From: Actinomadura livida
Lineage (GTDB): Bacteria; Actinomycetota; Actinomycetes; Streptosporangiales; Streptosporangiaceae
Assembly: GCF_014648675.1 (NCBI RefSeq)
Contig: NZ_BMRO01000015.1
Coordinates: 1 to 64,000, forward strand
Direction of reading: 5' to 3'
Length of the DNA: 64,000 nt
How positions within the stretch are numbered: the first letter of the stretch is position 1; every line of letters starts with the position of its first letter. Shown piece by piece: positions 15,145-25,274 of the stretch. Under the pieces are notes generated by a model that was not told the origin of the DNA, did not search any database, and saw only the letters and a list, made by a program, of their open reading frames with translations. A program made the translations under genes and the position numbers.

Positions 15145-18100
15145 GCGAGCAACCTCACGCCTCTGGGCGCGCGACACGGGAATCCTCGGACGAGCCGTCG
15201 ATGGAGTGGCTCGGCGAGCTCAAGTCCGACGCCGACGACCCCGAGCTCCAGCCGGTCGACCCCTCGGTCACCCAGGCTTTCGAGGCCATGCTGGAGGAGG
15301 CCAAGCCCGCCAAGCCGGCCAAGCCCGGGGCGGCCCCGCCCGCGCCCCAGGCGTCTCCGCAGCCACTGGTGCCGCCGCCCGTGGTCGTCCCTGAGGCGCC
15401 CGCCCAGCCCCAGCCGGTCATCCAGGTGGACCCGGCCGTCCAGGCCACGCTCCGGGCCGCTCAGCCCCTCCCGGCCGAGACGGAGGGGCCGGAGCAGGAG
15501 TTCGCCCGCGCCCTGGCCGAGGAGGGCCCCGCCGACCCCGCCATCACCCTGGCGGACCCGGTGACGCTCCCGAACCCCGGCTTGAACCAGTACGACCTGA
15601 ACCAGTACGACCTGAACCAGTACGACCTGAACCAGTACGCGCCGCCGCCGGTCGGCTCGGGCACCGGCCCGCAGCCGGCGGTCGGCCCGGGGACGGGCCC
15701 GCAGCCCGCGGTCGGCCCCGGCTCCGGCCCGCAGCCCGTCTTGGGCACCGGCCCGATCCCCGCGGTGGACCCGGCGGCGAGCCCCCGGCCGTCCGGCCCC
15801 GGCACGGGCCCGCAGCAGGCCGTCAACCCCGGCACGGGCCCGCTGCCCGCGCTGGGCACCGGCCCGCTCCCCGCGGTCGGCACCGGCACGGGTCCCCAGC
15901 AGGCCGTCGGCCCGGGGACGGGCCCCCAGCCCGCCGTCGGCCCCGTCGGCCCCGGAACGAGCCCGCAGCCGGTCATCCGCCCCGGCACCGGCCCGATCCA
16001 CGCGGTCGGCCCGAACACCGGCCCGCAGCCCGCCGTAGGCCCCGGTACGGGCCCGCAGCCCGCCGTCGGCCCGGGGACGGGCCCGCAGCCCGCCGTCGGT
16101 CCCGGCACGGGCCCGCAGCCCGCGGTCGGCCCCGGCGGATCCGGCCCCCAGCCGTTCGCACACCCCGGCCCGGGCCCGCAGCCCGCGGTCGGCCCCGGCG
16201 GATCCGGCCCCCAGCCGTTCGCACACCCCGGCACCGGCCCGATGCCCGTGGTCGGTTCGGGTACCGGCCCGCAGCCCGCCGTGGGCCCCGGCTCCGGCCC
16301 GCAGCACGTCCTCCGCCTCGACAGCGGCCCGATCCCCGCGGTCGGTCCCGGCACGGGCCCGCAGCCCACCGTCGGAGCGGGAACGGGCCCGCAGCCCGCC
16401 ATCGAGGCGACCGGCCCGGCCTATTACGGGACCGACACGGTGGCCATCGCGGCCGCGTCCCCCGAGCGCCCCCAGCCGTACGCCGAACTCGGGATGAACG
16501 ACGAGGAGTACCGGCGCGTCCGCGAGATCCTCGGGCGCCGCCCCACGTCCGCCGAGCTGGCGATCTACTCGGTGATGTGGAGCGAGCACTGCTCCTACAA
16601 GAGCTCCAAGGTGCACCTCCGCCAGTTCGGCGAGAAGGCCCCGAAGACCGACAAGCTGCTCGTCGGCATGGGGGAGAACGCCGGCGTCGTGGACGTCGGC
16701 CAGGGCTGGGCGGTCACCTTCAAGGTGGAGTCGCACAACCACCCCTCCTACGTGGAGCCGTACCAGGGCGCCGCGACCGGCGTAGGCGGGATCGTCCGCG
16801 ACATCATGTCGATGGGCGCCCGTCCCATCGCGGTCATGGACTCGCTCCGGTTCGGCCCTGCCGACGCCCCCGACACCCAGCGCGTCCTCCCCGGCGTGGT
16901 GGCGGGCATCGGCGGGTACGCCAACTCGCTCGGCCTGCCCAACATCGGCGGCGAGACCGTCTTCGACGCCTGCTACGGGCAGAACCCGCTCGTCAACGCG
17001 CTGTGCGTCGGCGTGATGCGGCACGAGGACATCCAGCGCGCGGTCGCCCCGGGCCCCGGCAACAGGGTGATCCTGTTCGGGGCGCTGACCGGTCCGGACG
17101 GGATCGGCGGCGCGTCCGTCCTCGCCTCGGCGACGTTCGACGAGGAGTCCCACCAGAAGCGGCCGTCGGTCCAGGTGGGCGACCCGTTCATGGAGAAGCT
17201 GCTCATCGAGTGCTGCCTCGAACTGTTCAACGAGGACCTCGTGGTCGGCATCCAGGACCTCGGCGCGGCCGGCGTCTCCTGCGCGACGACGGAGCTCGCC
17301 GCGGCCGGCACCGGCGGCATGCACGTCGACCTCGACACCATCCCGCTCCGCGACGAGACGCTCCTCCCCGAGGAGATCCTCATGAGCGAGTCGCAGGAGC
17401 GCATGATGGCGGTCGTCACGCCCGACAAGGTCGACCGCTTCATGGAGATCTGCGCCCGCTGGGAGATCCCGGCCACGGTGATCGGCACGGTCACCGACAC
17501 GGGCCGCCTGGTCATGACGTGGCGCGGCGAGACGATCGTCGACCTCCCGCCGACCACCGCCGCCGACGAGGGCCCCGTCTACAACCGGCCCCTGCAGCCC
17601 CCGGCCGACCTGGGCGCGCTGCAGTCCGACACACCGGGCCGCCTCACCCGCCCGTCCAACGGCGACGAACTGCGCCGCACGGTCCTGTGGCTGGCGGGCT
17701 CTCCGAACCTCGCCAGCAAGACGTGGGTGACGTCCCAGTACGACCGGTACGTCCTCGGCAACACCGTGCTGGCGATGCCGGAGAACGCGGGCGTGGTCCG
17801 TATCGACGACGACTCCGGCCTGGGCATCGCGCTGTCGCTGGACGGGAACGGCCGCTACACCCGCCTCGACCCGTACGCGGGCGCGCAGCTGGCCCTCTCC
17901 GAGGCGTTCCGCAACGTCGCCGCCACGGGCGCGCGGCCGCTGGCCGTCACCAACTGCCTCAACTTCGGCTCCCCGGAGGACCCGGGCGTCATGTGGCAGT
18001 TCGCCCGCGCGGTCGAGGGCCTGGCGGACGGCTGCCAGTACCTCGGCATCCCGGTCACGGGCGGCAATGTGAGCTTCTACAACCAGACGGGCTCCGCCCC

Positions 18101-18695
18101 CATCAACCCGACCCCGGTCGTGGGCGTCCTCGGCGTCCACGACGACGTGCGGCGCCGCGTGAACATGGGCCTCACCACCGACGGCGCCACGCTCGCGCTG
18201 CTCGGCGAGACCCGCGAGGAGTTCGGCGGCTCGGAATGGGCCCACGTCGTCTACGGGCACCTGGGCGGCCTGCCCCCGCTCGTGGACTTCAAGGCCGAGA
18301 CCGCGCTGGCCTCCGTCCTCGTCAACGCCATCCGCGACGGCCTGGTGACCGTCGTCCACGACCTGTCGGACGGCGGCCTCTCCCAGACCTTGGTGGAGTC
18401 GTGCCTCCGCGGCAGCCTCGGCGCCCGCATCACCCTGCCGGGCGACCCGTTCGTAGCCCTGTTCAGCGAGTCGGTGGCCCGCGCCATGGTCGCCGTCCGC
18501 CCCGGCGCCGAAGCCCGCCTCGCGGCCCTCTGCGAGTCCGCGGGCATCCCCGTGACCCAGATCGGCGTGGCGGGCGGAGACTCCCTGACCGTAACGGGCC
18601 ACGGCCCAGACGGCGACCAACAGGAACTCTTCAGCATCCCCCTGTACGAACTACGCGAATCCCACGAACGAACCCTCCCCAGCTACGCCGACTAA
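15141..18695 (+). CDS. purL: PurL with ~430-residue repetitive N-terminal extension
   Basis: 1184 residues; ordinary PurL of the PurSQL type is roughly 740. The catalytic part starts near residue 440 ([20 protein letters not shown], then [15 protein letters not shown]) and contains the two ATP-grasp-like AIR-synthase halves (for example [18 protein letters not shown] and [16 protein letters not shown]). Ahead of it are an acidic start (1-50), Pro/Ala-rich stretch (51-140), four LNQYD repeats (148-166) and about 25 decapeptide-like units of [10 protein letters not shown] type (171-422). The ATG overlaps the purQ stop as ATGA, and no good internal start is seen near 16430, so the extension is probably translated. 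Its role is unknown. Confidence 0.93.
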   Translation: MSEQPHASGRATRESSDEPSMEWLGELKSDADDPELQPVDPSVTQAFEAMLEEAKPAKPAKPGAAPPAPQASPQPLVPPPVVVPEAPAQPQPVIQVDPAVQATLRAAQPLPAETEGPEQEFARALAEEGPADPAITLADPVTLPNPGLNQYDLNQYDLNQYDLNQYAPPPVGSGTGPQPAVGPGTGPQPAVGPGSGPQPVLGTGPIPAVDPAASPRPSGPGTGPQQAVNPGTGPLPALGTGPLPAVGTGTGPQQAVGPGTGPQPAVGPVGPGTSPQPVIRPGTGPIHAVGPNTGPQPAVGPGTGPQPAVGPGTGPQPAVGPGTGPQPAVGPGGSGPQPFAHPGPGPQPAVGPGGSGPQPFAHPGTGPMPVVGSGTGPQPAVGPGSGPQHVLRLDSGPIPAVGPGTGPQPTVGAGTGPQPAIEATGPAYYGTDTVAIAAASPERPQPYAELGMNDEEYRRVREILGRRPTSAELAIYSVMWSEHCSYKSSKVHLRQFGEKAPKTDKLLVGMGENAGVVDVGQGWAVTFKVESHNHPSYVEPYQGAATGVGGIVRDIMSMGARPIAVMDSLRFGPADAPDTQRVLPGVVAGIGGYANSLGLPNIGGETVFDACYGQNPLVNALCVGVMRHEDIQRAVAPGPGNRVILFGALTGPDGIGGASVLASATFDEESHQKRPSVQVGDPFMEKLLIECCLELFNEDLVVGIQDLGAAGVSCATTELAAAGTGGMHVDLDTIPLRDETLLPEEILMSESQERMMAVVTPDKVDRFMEICARWEIPATVIGTVTDTGRLVMTWRGETIVDLPPTTAADEGPVYNRPLQPPADLGALQSDTPGRLTRPSNGDELRRTVLWLAGSPNLASKTWVTSQYDRYVLGNTVLAMPENAGVVRIDDDSGLGIALSLDGNGRYTRLDPYAGAQLALSEAFRNVAATGARPLAVTNCLNFGSPEDPGVMWQFARAVEGLADGCQYLGIPVTGGNVSFYNQTGSAPINPTPVVGVLGVHDDVRRRVNMGLTTDGATLALLGETREEFGGSEWAHVVYGHLGGLPPLVDFKAETALASVLVNAIRDGLVTVVHDLSDGGLSQTLVESCLRGSLGARITLPGDPFVALFSESVARAMVAVRPGAEARLAALCESAGIPVTQIGVAGGDSLTVTGHGPDGDQQELFSIPLYELRESHERTLPSYAD
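15651..16406. repeat. Degenerate ~30-bp tandem repeats inside purL
   Basis: About 25 imperfect copies of a 30-bp unit encoding [11 protein letters not shown], with an embedded larger duplication ([14 protein letters not shown] twice). The repeats keep the purL frame throughout, arguing for selection at protein level. Confidence 0.85.
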
Positions 18696-18709
18696 CCCCA
18701 CAACGAAAG

Positions 18710-18738
18710 AAGGGCGCCCGCACTGAGCGGGCGCCCTT
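18710..18738 (+). terminator. Terminator after purL
   Basis: Perfect 12-bp inverted repeat AAGGGCGCCCGC with loop ACTGA, starting 15 bp after the purL stop. A second, longer-range 10-bp inverted repeat (18767-18776 with 18825-18834) follows in the spacer. Confidence 0.85.
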
Positions 18739-18922
18739 CGCGCTTCTGGTGGAGATCCCCGGCGGAGGAGGGTGGGGCCATGGGATTCTGCCGACTCCGA
18801 GACGTATCCGGGAGCGGTTCCGTACCCACCCTCCCTGAGCCGCGGACCCAAACGGGTACTCAGACCGGTCTCCAACCCGCCGCACCCTACCCCTAACGAG
18901 CCCGGTCGGAGGGGCCTTGCGG

Positions 18923-19882
18923 CTAGAAGACCGAGATGTGGACGTGGTCGTAGTGGTTGGCGGTGTTGCCGCCTCGGTTTTCCATCATGCGCCAGCCGGG
19001 GCTGCGCATGTCGTAGATGCGCTGGCGCCAGATGACGTACTTGATGCCGAGGGCGCCGGCGTGGGAGATGGCGTATTCGGCCACCTGGTCGCCCTGGGTT
19101 CGGGCGCTGCCGCCGGCCATGACGCCGCCGGTCGTGACCATGAAGTCGCAGGCGTGGCCGGTGCCGTGGTCCTGGGGGTCGCCGGTGCTGCGGACGCAGC
19201 CGATGGTGGGGAAGGGGCCGAACTCGAGGTCGAGGGTGTTCTTGGTCTTGAGCATGCGGGGGGTGACGCCGCCCATGCCGGTGCTCGGCGACTCGGGCTT
19301 GTACCGCTTGACCAGGGACTGGATCTTGGTCTTGCGGCTCCGGAGGTCCTGGATCTCCTTCTTGACCTCGGCCATCTTCGCCTCGGCCTGCTTCTTCGCC
19401 TGGACCTGGTCGTTGACGAGCTTCTGGATCTGCTCGACCTTCGTGGCCTGGTTCTGGGCGAGGTGGCTGACGAGGCTGGCGTTGCTGAGGAGTTCGCTCG
19501 GGTTGGCGGACGACAGGAAGGTGACCGTGGGGTCCTCGCCGTTCATCATGTACTTGGTGGCGGCGAAGCGGGCGACGACGTCGCGGGCCTCGATCAGGTC
19601 CTTCTCCAGGACCCTCGACTTGAGGTGCGCCTTCTTGGCGGCGTACTGGGCGTCCTTGAGCTTGGCGAGGTCTCCGCCGAGCTCCTTCTCGAGCTGCTCG
19701 ATCTGCTTGTTCAGCTTGGCGAACTTGGCGGCGTCGCCCGGGTCGAACGGCGCGGCGGCGGGTGCCGCGGCGCCGGCGGACGGTGTGGCGGTACCGAGCA
19801 GCGGCAGCGCGGTCGCGATCGCCACGAGAGCCAGGGCGGCGCGTCGTCCGGAACGCCTGCCAGTGGAGGCGGGGGTCTCCAC
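18923..19882 (-). CDS. Secreted coiled-coil protein with C-terminal ARB_07466-like domain
   Basis: About 319 residues. Signal peptide (basic RRSGRR, then hydrophobic stretch ending near AGAAAP), a long coiled coil (about 50-205, repeated Lys/Gln/Glu heptads such as KLNKQIEQLEKELG), and a C-terminal globular domain (about 210-319) with TGHACDFM, QVAEYAISHAGALGIKYVIW and NHYDHVHISVF. The latter matches domains attached to cell-wall hydrolase-type proteins. The GTG at 19882 is preferred over ATG 19888 because GAGGAG abuts the ATG but lies 6 nt before the GTG. Probably works at the cell wall. Confidence 0.8.
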   Translation of the reverse strand: METPASTGRRSGRRAALALVAIATALPLLGTATPSAGAAAPAAAPFDPGDAAKFAKLNKQIEQLEKELGGDLAKLKDAQYAAKKAHLKSRVLEKDLIEARDVVARFAATKYMMNGEDPTVTFLSSANPSELLSNASLVSHLAQNQATKVEQIQKLVNDQVQAKKQAEAKMAEVKKEIQDLRSRKTKIQSLVKRYKPESPSTGMGGVTPRMLKTKNTLDLEFGPFPTIGCVRSTGDPQDHGTGHACDFMVTTGGVMAGGSARTQGDQVAEYAISHAGALGIKYVIWRQRIYDMRSPGWRMMENRGGNTANHYDHVHISVF

Positions 19883-20034
19883 GTGCATCTCCTCTCGTCA
19901 CGGCCGAAGGTCAATGAACTTTAAAGAACCGTCTGTTGCCTCGCCAAGGCTAGACCGCCGAGGCGGGTGAGGCGGTGCGAAGCGCTGGATGCCCGGTCCT
20001 TGCCTGGGAGCCGGGCTATCCTACGTGACCCGAC

Positions 20035-21198
20035 TCACAGGTTCGCCTTGTAGACGAGCCGGTTGGCCTGCTGGCGCAGGCGCTTCAGGCTACGCGTGGA
20101 GTTGTCGTTGAGCCACTTCTGCACTTGCGGGAACGTGGCGGTCTTGTAGGTGGACAGGTACAGGGCGGCTACTCCGCTGACGTGGGGGGCGGCCATGGAG
20201 GTCCCTGTGAGGCCCTTGTGGCCGCCTCCGGGCCATGTGGAGTAGATGCCGTATCCGGGCGCGTTGATGTCGACGCACTTGCCCCAGTTGGAGAACGTGG
20301 CGCGGTTGTCGTACTTGGTGGTGGCGCCCACCGTCATGACCCAGCCCGCCCCGGACGGTGAGAACTTGCACGCGTCGGCGTTGCTGTTGCCCGCGGCGAC
20401 GGAGACGAACACGCCGGACTTGGACAGGTTCATGACCGCCGTGTTGAGGGCGTCCGACTTCGGTCCGCCGAGCGACAGGTTCGCCACGGCGGGCTTGGCG
20501 GCGTTGGTGCGCAGCCACTGGACGGCGGCGACCAGGTCCGACATCGAGCCGTCGCCCTTGCAGTCCAGGACGCGGAGGGCTCGGACCCTGACTCCCTTGG
20601 CGACGCCGTAGGTCTTGGCTCCGATGGTCCCTGCGACATGGGTTCCGTGGCCGTTGCAGTCACGGCCGTCGCCGTTGAACCTGGGGGCCGTCCAGGCGAT
20701 GGAGGCGCGGCCGCCGAAGTCCTTGTGCGTGACGTCCAGTCCGGTGTCGATGACGTAGGCGTTGACCCCGCTGCCGGTGGACTTGTACGTGTAGGTCTTG
20801 GAGTAGTTCCGGGACCGCTGGTCGATGCGGTCGAGGCCCCAGGGAAGCGGGGCCCGCTGGGTGCCGCTGATGGAGACGATCTGGTCCTGCTCGATCGCGG
20901 CGACGCGGTCGTCGCGGCGCAGCTTGCCGAGCTGCTCGCCGTTGAGGCGGGCGGAGAAGCCGTTCAGGACGCCGTCGAAGCGCTTGACGCCGGCCGCGTC
21001 GACCTTCTTGGCGGCCGCGTCGGTGGACGCGCCCGCCTTCAACGTGACGATGTACTGGCCGGGGACCGGGGTGCCCTGCGCCGCCGTCACCTCCACGAGC
21101 GACTCTGAGCTGGCGGCGAGCACGGGGAACGCGGCGGCGCCTCCCAGGCAGGTCGCGACGACTCCGGCCAGCAGCAGCCTTCGGTGGACAACCCGCAA
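20035..21198 (-). CDS. Secreted subtilisin-like serine protease (S8) with I9 propeptide
   Basis: About 387 residues. Signal peptide, inhibitor I9 propeptide (about 45-115, GQYIVTLKAGAS ... AAIEQDQIV), then the S8 catalytic domain with Asp in VIDTGLDVTHKDFGG, His in GHGTHVAGTIG, Asn in AAGNSNAD and Ser in GTSMAAPHVSG. The TTG at 21198 is chosen as start because AAGGAG lies 6 nt upstream and it begins with a basic signal sequence; the longer ATG at 21246 lacks a ribosome site. Secreted and self-activated by propeptide removal in this family. Confidence 0.9.
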   Translation of the reverse strand: MRVVHRRLLLAGVVATCLGGAAAFPVLAASSESLVEVTAAQGTPVPGQYIVTLKAGASTDAAAKKVDAAGVKRFDGVLNGFSARLNGEQLGKLRRDDRVAAIEQDQIVSISGTQRAPLPWGLDRIDQRSRNYSKTYTYKSTGSGVNAYVIDTGLDVTHKDFGGRASIAWTAPRFNGDGRDCNGHGTHVAGTIGAKTYGVAKGVRVRALRVLDCKGDGSMSDLVAAVQWLRTNAAKPAVANLSLGGPKSDALNTAVMNLSKSGVFVSVAAGNSNADACKFSPSGAGWVMTVGATTKYDNRATFSNWGKCVDINAPGYGIYSTWPGGGHKGLTGTSMAAPHVSGVAALYLSTYKTATFPQVQKWLNDNSTRSLKRLRQQANRLVYKANL

Positions 21199-21334
21199 GG
21201 CGGTCTCCTTCTCACCGGGAGCCCGCGCGCGGCGGCCCCACCACATGATCGATGCTTCGAATGCGGAAGAACCTTAGCGGAACTATTGAGATATAGGACG
21301 GTAAATCGGACGGTTTCCCCGGTAGCGCCGGGGC

Positions 21335-23245
21335 TCAGCTGCGGATCAGCCTGCCTCCGTAGCCGAGGTTCGTCCCCGGCCGGCTCCACGTGTACTGCAG
21401 CGTCCCGTCCGGCTGCCGGGTGACCTGGACGACCCCGGGCGTGCACGGCTTTCCGACGGCCAGGGACATCTTCAGCGCGCTCTCCGTGCCCCTGGTCATG
21501 CTGAGCGTGCCCTCGCAGCCCTCCCTGGGGTAGATGGCGCGTCCCGTGGTGCCGCCCACCTCGAACGTCACCTCGACGGGGAACGAGGCATTGCGGCTGG
21601 TGTTGACCAGGGTTCCCTTCCAGGTCCCCCCGAAGGACGACGGGATCGTCGTTACCGGGCGGTTGTTGGACGCGTTGGCGCTGTCCGGAGGCGGCCCGTC
21701 ATCGGCCTTGAGTTGAGGCCAGAGCACCAGCGCGATGATGGCGATTCCCACGCCGACGCCTATGAAGAGTGAGAGCGCGACACCGAGGACGTGGTTGCTG
21801 GGCCGCCGCATCCTGGCGAGGGACGCCAGGGGCGAGGATCCGCGTCCACCCTCGTCACGTCCCGACCCGAGGCCGGGGATGAGCGGGGCCGGGTCGGTGG
21901 TGGTCGGGTGGTCGTCCAGGTCGATCGCGTCGAAAGTGGCTGTCGGGTCTGGGCCGACCGCGTCGATCCGCATGGTCTGCTCGCTCCGGTCAGGTTGCCG
22001 CGGTGCGAACGCGTCGAACGTCGCGGTCTCCTCGAAGGCCGACGGGTCGAGATCCGCGGCGAGGGGTGCGGGCTCAGGCTCGGACTCCTGCGGGCGTGAA
22101 CGACGCACGCGCGAGAGCTTTCCCAGAAGGGGGAGGGCAGGCGACGGAGCGGTCTCCTCTGCAGAAGGCGAGGGGACGCCTGGGGGAGGGCCCGGCGGGA
22201 AGCCCGGTCCGGGCATACCGGGGGTGAACGTGGGGTCGGTCGGTACCGGGGGTGGGTGGCCGCCCAGGGGAGCCTGCGGCGGCACAGAAGGCGGTAGCTG
22301 CGGGGAAGGCGCCGGGGTGGGCACGGGCGGCGGTGACCCGGCGACGAGCGGCTCGGGCCGCTGCGGAGGCGTGGACGAGGCCAGGGCCCGGCCCTCGGCC
22401 GCCATCGCGGGCGGCATGCGGACCGCGAGCGGGCCGTTCTCGTCCAGGAGCCGCTGGAGGAGATCCTTGGCCGTCGGGCGGCTGGCCGGGTCCTTGGCGA
22501 ACGCGTCGGTCAGCACCGCGTGCAGCGAAGCGGGAAGCCCGGTCAGGTCGACCTCGTCGTAGACGATGCGCTGCATCACCTCTGACGGAGAGCCCGTCCC
22601 GAAGGGCGACCTGCCCGTCGCGGCGAAAAGGATGGTCGACGCCCAGGCGAACACGTCCGCGGCGGGTCCGATGCCCCTGCCGCTGAGCTGCTCCGGGGAC
22701 TTGTAGGAGGGGTCCTCGGTGATGTGCCCGGAGAAGGCCACGTTCACCGCCTCCAGAGCGTGGGCGATGCCGAAGTCGCCCAGCCTGGGCCCGTCCCGTC
22801 CCAGGAGGACGTTGCCCGGCTTCAGGTCGTGATGGACCGCGCCCGCTCGATGCACGGCCGCGATGGCGATCGCCATACCGACGGCAAGGCGCTCGACGAC
22901 CGCGCCACCGCGCGGCCCTTCCTCGTCCACGAGCTGCTGGAGGGACGGCCCGTCCACCCACTCGCTCACCACGAAGGGACGGTCGCCCTCAACGTCGGCG
23001 TGCAGGATCGCCGCGGTGCAGAAGCCGGACACCTTCCGGGCGGCGGTGAACGAACCCGCGAACCGGGACCTGGCGACGGGCTCACCGCTCAGCCGCACGT
23101 GCAGGACCTTCACGGCGACCAGGCCGCCGGCAGGGTCCCTGCCGAGGAAGACGGCACCCTGCTCACCGACGCCGAGCCGGCCCGTGATCTCGTACGAGCC
23201 GAGTCTCCGCGGGTCACCCGGCTGCAGGGGCAGCGCCTCGGGCAT
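21335..23245 (-). CDS. Membrane Ser/Thr protein kinase (PknB-like)
   Basis: 636 residues. Kinase domain about 15-275: glycine loop GRLGVGEQGAVF, VAVKVLH lysine, catalytic loop HHDLKPGN (HD in place of the commoner RD), DFGIA and a SPE motif in place of APE. A Pro-rich juxtamembrane region follows, with acidic motifs EETATFDAF and PTATFDAI that contain possible phospho-threonines, then a single membrane helix (about 500-522) and a ~110-residue extracellular domain (SFGGTWKGTLVNTSRN ... REGCEGTLSM) with two Cys. Single gene; its stimulus is unknown. Confidence 0.92.
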   Translation of the reverse strand: MPEALPLQPGDPRRLGSYEITGRLGVGEQGAVFLGRDPAGGLVAVKVLHVRLSGEPVARSRFAGSFTAARKVSGFCTAAILHADVEGDRPFVVSEWVDGPSLQQLVDEEGPRGGAVVERLAVGMAIAIAAVHRAGAVHHDLKPGNVLLGRDGPRLGDFGIAHALEAVNVAFSGHITEDPSYKSPEQLSGRGIGPAADVFAWASTILFAATGRSPFGTGSPSEVMQRIVYDEVDLTGLPASLHAVLTDAFAKDPASRPTAKDLLQRLLDENGPLAVRMPPAMAAEGRALASSTPPQRPEPLVAGSPPPVPTPAPSPQLPPSVPPQAPLGGHPPPVPTDPTFTPGMPGPGFPPGPPPGVPSPSAEETAPSPALPLLGKLSRVRRSRPQESEPEPAPLAADLDPSAFEETATFDAFAPRQPDRSEQTMRIDAVGPDPTATFDAIDLDDHPTTTDPAPLIPGLGSGRDEGGRGSSPLASLARMRRPSNHVLGVALSLFIGVGVGIAIIALVLWPQLKADDGPPPDSANASNNRPVTTIPSSFGGTWKGTLVNTSRNASFPVEVTFEVGGTTGRAIYPREGCEGTLSMTRGTESALKMSLAVGKPCTPGVVQVTRQPDGTLQYTWSRPGTNLGYGGRLIRS

Positions 23246-23439
23246 CTGATGAACCTCCGTGTCCTCCGGGGACCGCGTCCCCGGCCTCCCCGTTCCCTTC
23301 TATGAGCATTCCTCATCTTCGCTGACGGGCGTGGAGGGCTCCTCCCGCTCGCCGGACGAAAAGCGCTCCCCGGCTTGACGCCGGGTCCTTTCTACCGTCT
23401 GAGTGGTCCTCCGGACGCCACTGCCCGGAGCAGGTCACC

Positions 23440-23958
23440 GTGGGCCACGACCCGGTAACGTCAGTGGCGATGTCGCGAAAGTCGCTTTCCCTTGCCCTCC
23501 TGAACGAGCAGCGCACCGCGCTCGGCCTGCCGGCGTACACCGGCGCGGACGAGCCGGCCGCGCTCCGTCGCGCGGCCCTGGACACCGTCCTCGCCTGCAT
23601 CGAGGCGGGGAGCGCCGAACCGTCCAGGCCGGTCGTCAAGGGAGCGGTGCGGTTCCTGCTGGACCGGCTCGCCGAGCTGGCGCCCGGCCGTTCCGTGGAG
23701 GTTCGCGTTCCTCCTCATGCCGCGGTTCAGTGCATTGACGGGCCGCACCATACCCGTGGTACACCCCCGAATGTGGTGGAGATGGATGCCGCCGCCTTGA
23801 TCGCCCTGGCCACAGGCCGGTTGGCTTGGGCCGACGCAGTAGCGGACGGACGGGTCCGCGCAAGCGGCGCCCGTGCGGACCTGTCGGACCATCTTCCCCT
23901 GCCGATCGACCCGCCCGCCGACCCGCCCGCCGACAGGGAGGCCGCGGAGCCGGGCTGA
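23440..23958 (+). CDS. SCP2-like sterol carrier family protein
   Basis: 172 residues from GTG 23440 (GGAG upstream); ATG 23470 is an alternative lacking a ribosome site. The signature [49 protein letters not shown] and the [21 protein letters not shown] block in pieces match the actinobacterial sterol-carrier-like proteins often found near purF. Binds hydrophobic ligands in relatives; no substrate is known here. The Pro/Asp-rich tail is likely disordered. Confidence 0.8.
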   Translation: MGHDPVTSVAMSRKSLSLALLNEQRTALGLPAYTGADEPAALRRAALDTVLACIEAGSAEPSRPVVKGAVRFLLDRLAELAPGRSVEVRVPPHAAVQCIDGPHHTRGTPPNVVEMDAAALIALATGRLAWADAVADGRVRASGARADLSDHLPLPIDPPADPPADREAAEPG

Positions 23959-24110
23959 GCGGGGCCGCCGGCCCCTGGCGCGATCCGGGCCTTGCCTGGA
24001 CCGCCCGGCGCTGCCAGCGTGGGCACCACCGTCCGTTCGGGGCACGACCTGGAAGGCGGCGCGGCAGCACACGGCACGGGTGCATGCGCCGCCACACTGG
24101 AGGTGATCCC

Positions 24111-24749
24111 GTGCTGATCGCGCACTGGACGTTCGACGTGGCCACCGTGGACGGCCGCCGGGTCGCCGACACCGCCGGGGCCGGACCCGCCGCCGAGCTG
24201 GACGAGACCGCCGAGATCGTCCCGGGCCGGGCAGGGGAGGCGCTGTCGCTCGGCGGGACGGGCCGCGCCGTGATTCCCGCCACACCTCAGCTCGTCCTCA
24301 GCCAGGTGTTCGGATTCAGCGTGGCGTTCTTCGTCCGCGTGACCGAGGAACCGATCGGCGAGTGGCGCAGCCTCGTCTACAAGCCGGTCACCGAGAACGA
24401 TGCCAGGGGCCTCGGTCTCTGGCTCTACCCAGACGAGATGCGGCTTCGGGCCCAGCTCTTCACCGTCAAGGGCCCGGACTACGCCGACAGCCGCACAAGA
24501 CTCACCGTCGGTGAATGGACGCACGTCGCGTTCGTCGTGGACACCGCCGGGATGTCCCTGTACGTCAACGGCAGGCTGGACCTGGCCGTACCGCTCGAAC
24601 ACGCCGTCGTCACCCCGGCCGGCCCCATCTACCTGGGGAGCGAACCCACCAAGCCTGGATTCGGCGGCCTCATGGACGATTTCCGCGTCTACGCCTCCGC
24701 GCTCGACGAAGAGGCCGTCCGCTCTCTAGCCGACTACCAGGGCTCCTAG
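24111..24749 (+). CDS. LamG/concanavalin-like domain protein
   Basis: 212 residues from GTG 24111 with a strong GGAGGTGAT site. A single LamG-like jellyroll domain is seen: HWTFDVATVDG at the start, FSVAFFVRV, EWTHVAFVVDTAGMSLYVNG and GLMDDFRVYASALDEEAV at the end. No signal peptide, so presumably cytoplasmic, which is unusual for a carbohydrate-binding fold. Ends 6 bp from the convergent DUF4190 gene. No partner or substrate can be named. Confidence 0.8.
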   Translation: MLIAHWTFDVATVDGRRVADTAGAGPAAELDETAEIVPGRAGEALSLGGTGRAVIPATPQLVLSQVFGFSVAFFVRVTEEPIGEWRSLVYKPVTENDARGLGLWLYPDEMRLRAQLFTVKGPDYADSRTRLTVGEWTHVAFVVDTAGMSLYVNGRLDLAVPLEHAVVTPAGPIYLGSEPTKPGFGGLMDDFRVYASALDEEAVRSLADYQGS

Positions 24750-24755
24750 CCGCCT

Positions 24756-25145
24756 TCATGGAGTGATGGCTGTGTCCCTAGCGGCGCTGCCATCGGCGAA
24801 GGGGAACTCCCGTTCGACGCAGCCGCGCCGCGACGAATCGTCCGGGTAGCGCGTCTCGTCACCGCACTCGGCCGCCTTGCTCAGCAGCCAGACGAGCGCC
24901 ACGGCGCCGACGACGACGGCCAGGGCCGAGCAGACGACGCCCACGATCGCGGGCCGCCGGTCGGCGTCGCCCCGCACGAGTGCCACCGCCCCCAGGACGA
25001 GCCCCACGAGCGCCGGGATGATCCCCACCAGACACAGGACGAGCCCCACCAGGCCGACGATTCCGAGTACCTGCGAGGCCCTCGCCAGCGTGCTCCTCTT
25101 GGGAGGAGACGGAGGCGAATACGTCTGGTACCCGGGCAGCGTCAT
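24756..25145 (-). CDS. DUF4190-type membrane protein
   Basis: 129 residues from ATG 25145 (GGAGGAAG upstream). After a Pro/Tyr-rich N-terminus (LPGYQTYSPPSPPKR) come two or three hydrophobic segments (about 27-62 and 72-95) in the DUF4190 arrangement (LGIVGLVGLVLCLVGIIPAL, ALVRGDADRRPAIVGVVCS). A short C-terminal region with three Cys faces one side of the membrane. Function unknown. Confidence 0.75.
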   Translation of the reverse strand: MTLPGYQTYSPPSPPKRSTLARASQVLGIVGLVGLVLCLVGIIPALVGLVLGAVALVRGDADRRPAIVGVVCSALAVVVGAVALVWLLSKAAECGDETRYPDDSSRRGCVEREFPFADGSAARDTAITP

Positions 25146-25260
25146 GACTTCCTCCACGTGTCGGTCACCAGACTCCCCCGAGGTGCGCGATGCCTCTGTT
25201 TCGGGTGAGCAAAGGTCCGGTAAGTACATGCCACCGATCGGAGCAGCTGAACCGGGCATC

Positions 25261-25274
25261 TAGACTGGCAAATG
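25261..25274 (+). promoter_or_regulatory. Possible leaderless promoter of purF
   Basis: TAGACT at 25261-25266 would be a good -10 element and lies only 7 bp before the GTG start of purF; no ribosome site precedes that GTG. This suggests transcription begins at or near the start codon, a frequent situation in actinomycetes. No convincing -35 was found. Confidence 0.4.

Noticed and set aside
14967-18620. Minus-strand frame of about 1217 codons across purQ/purL
   Set aside because: It is the mirror of purL in a high-GC genome; composition is Arg/Gly/Ala-rich without domains, and purL is unequivocal.
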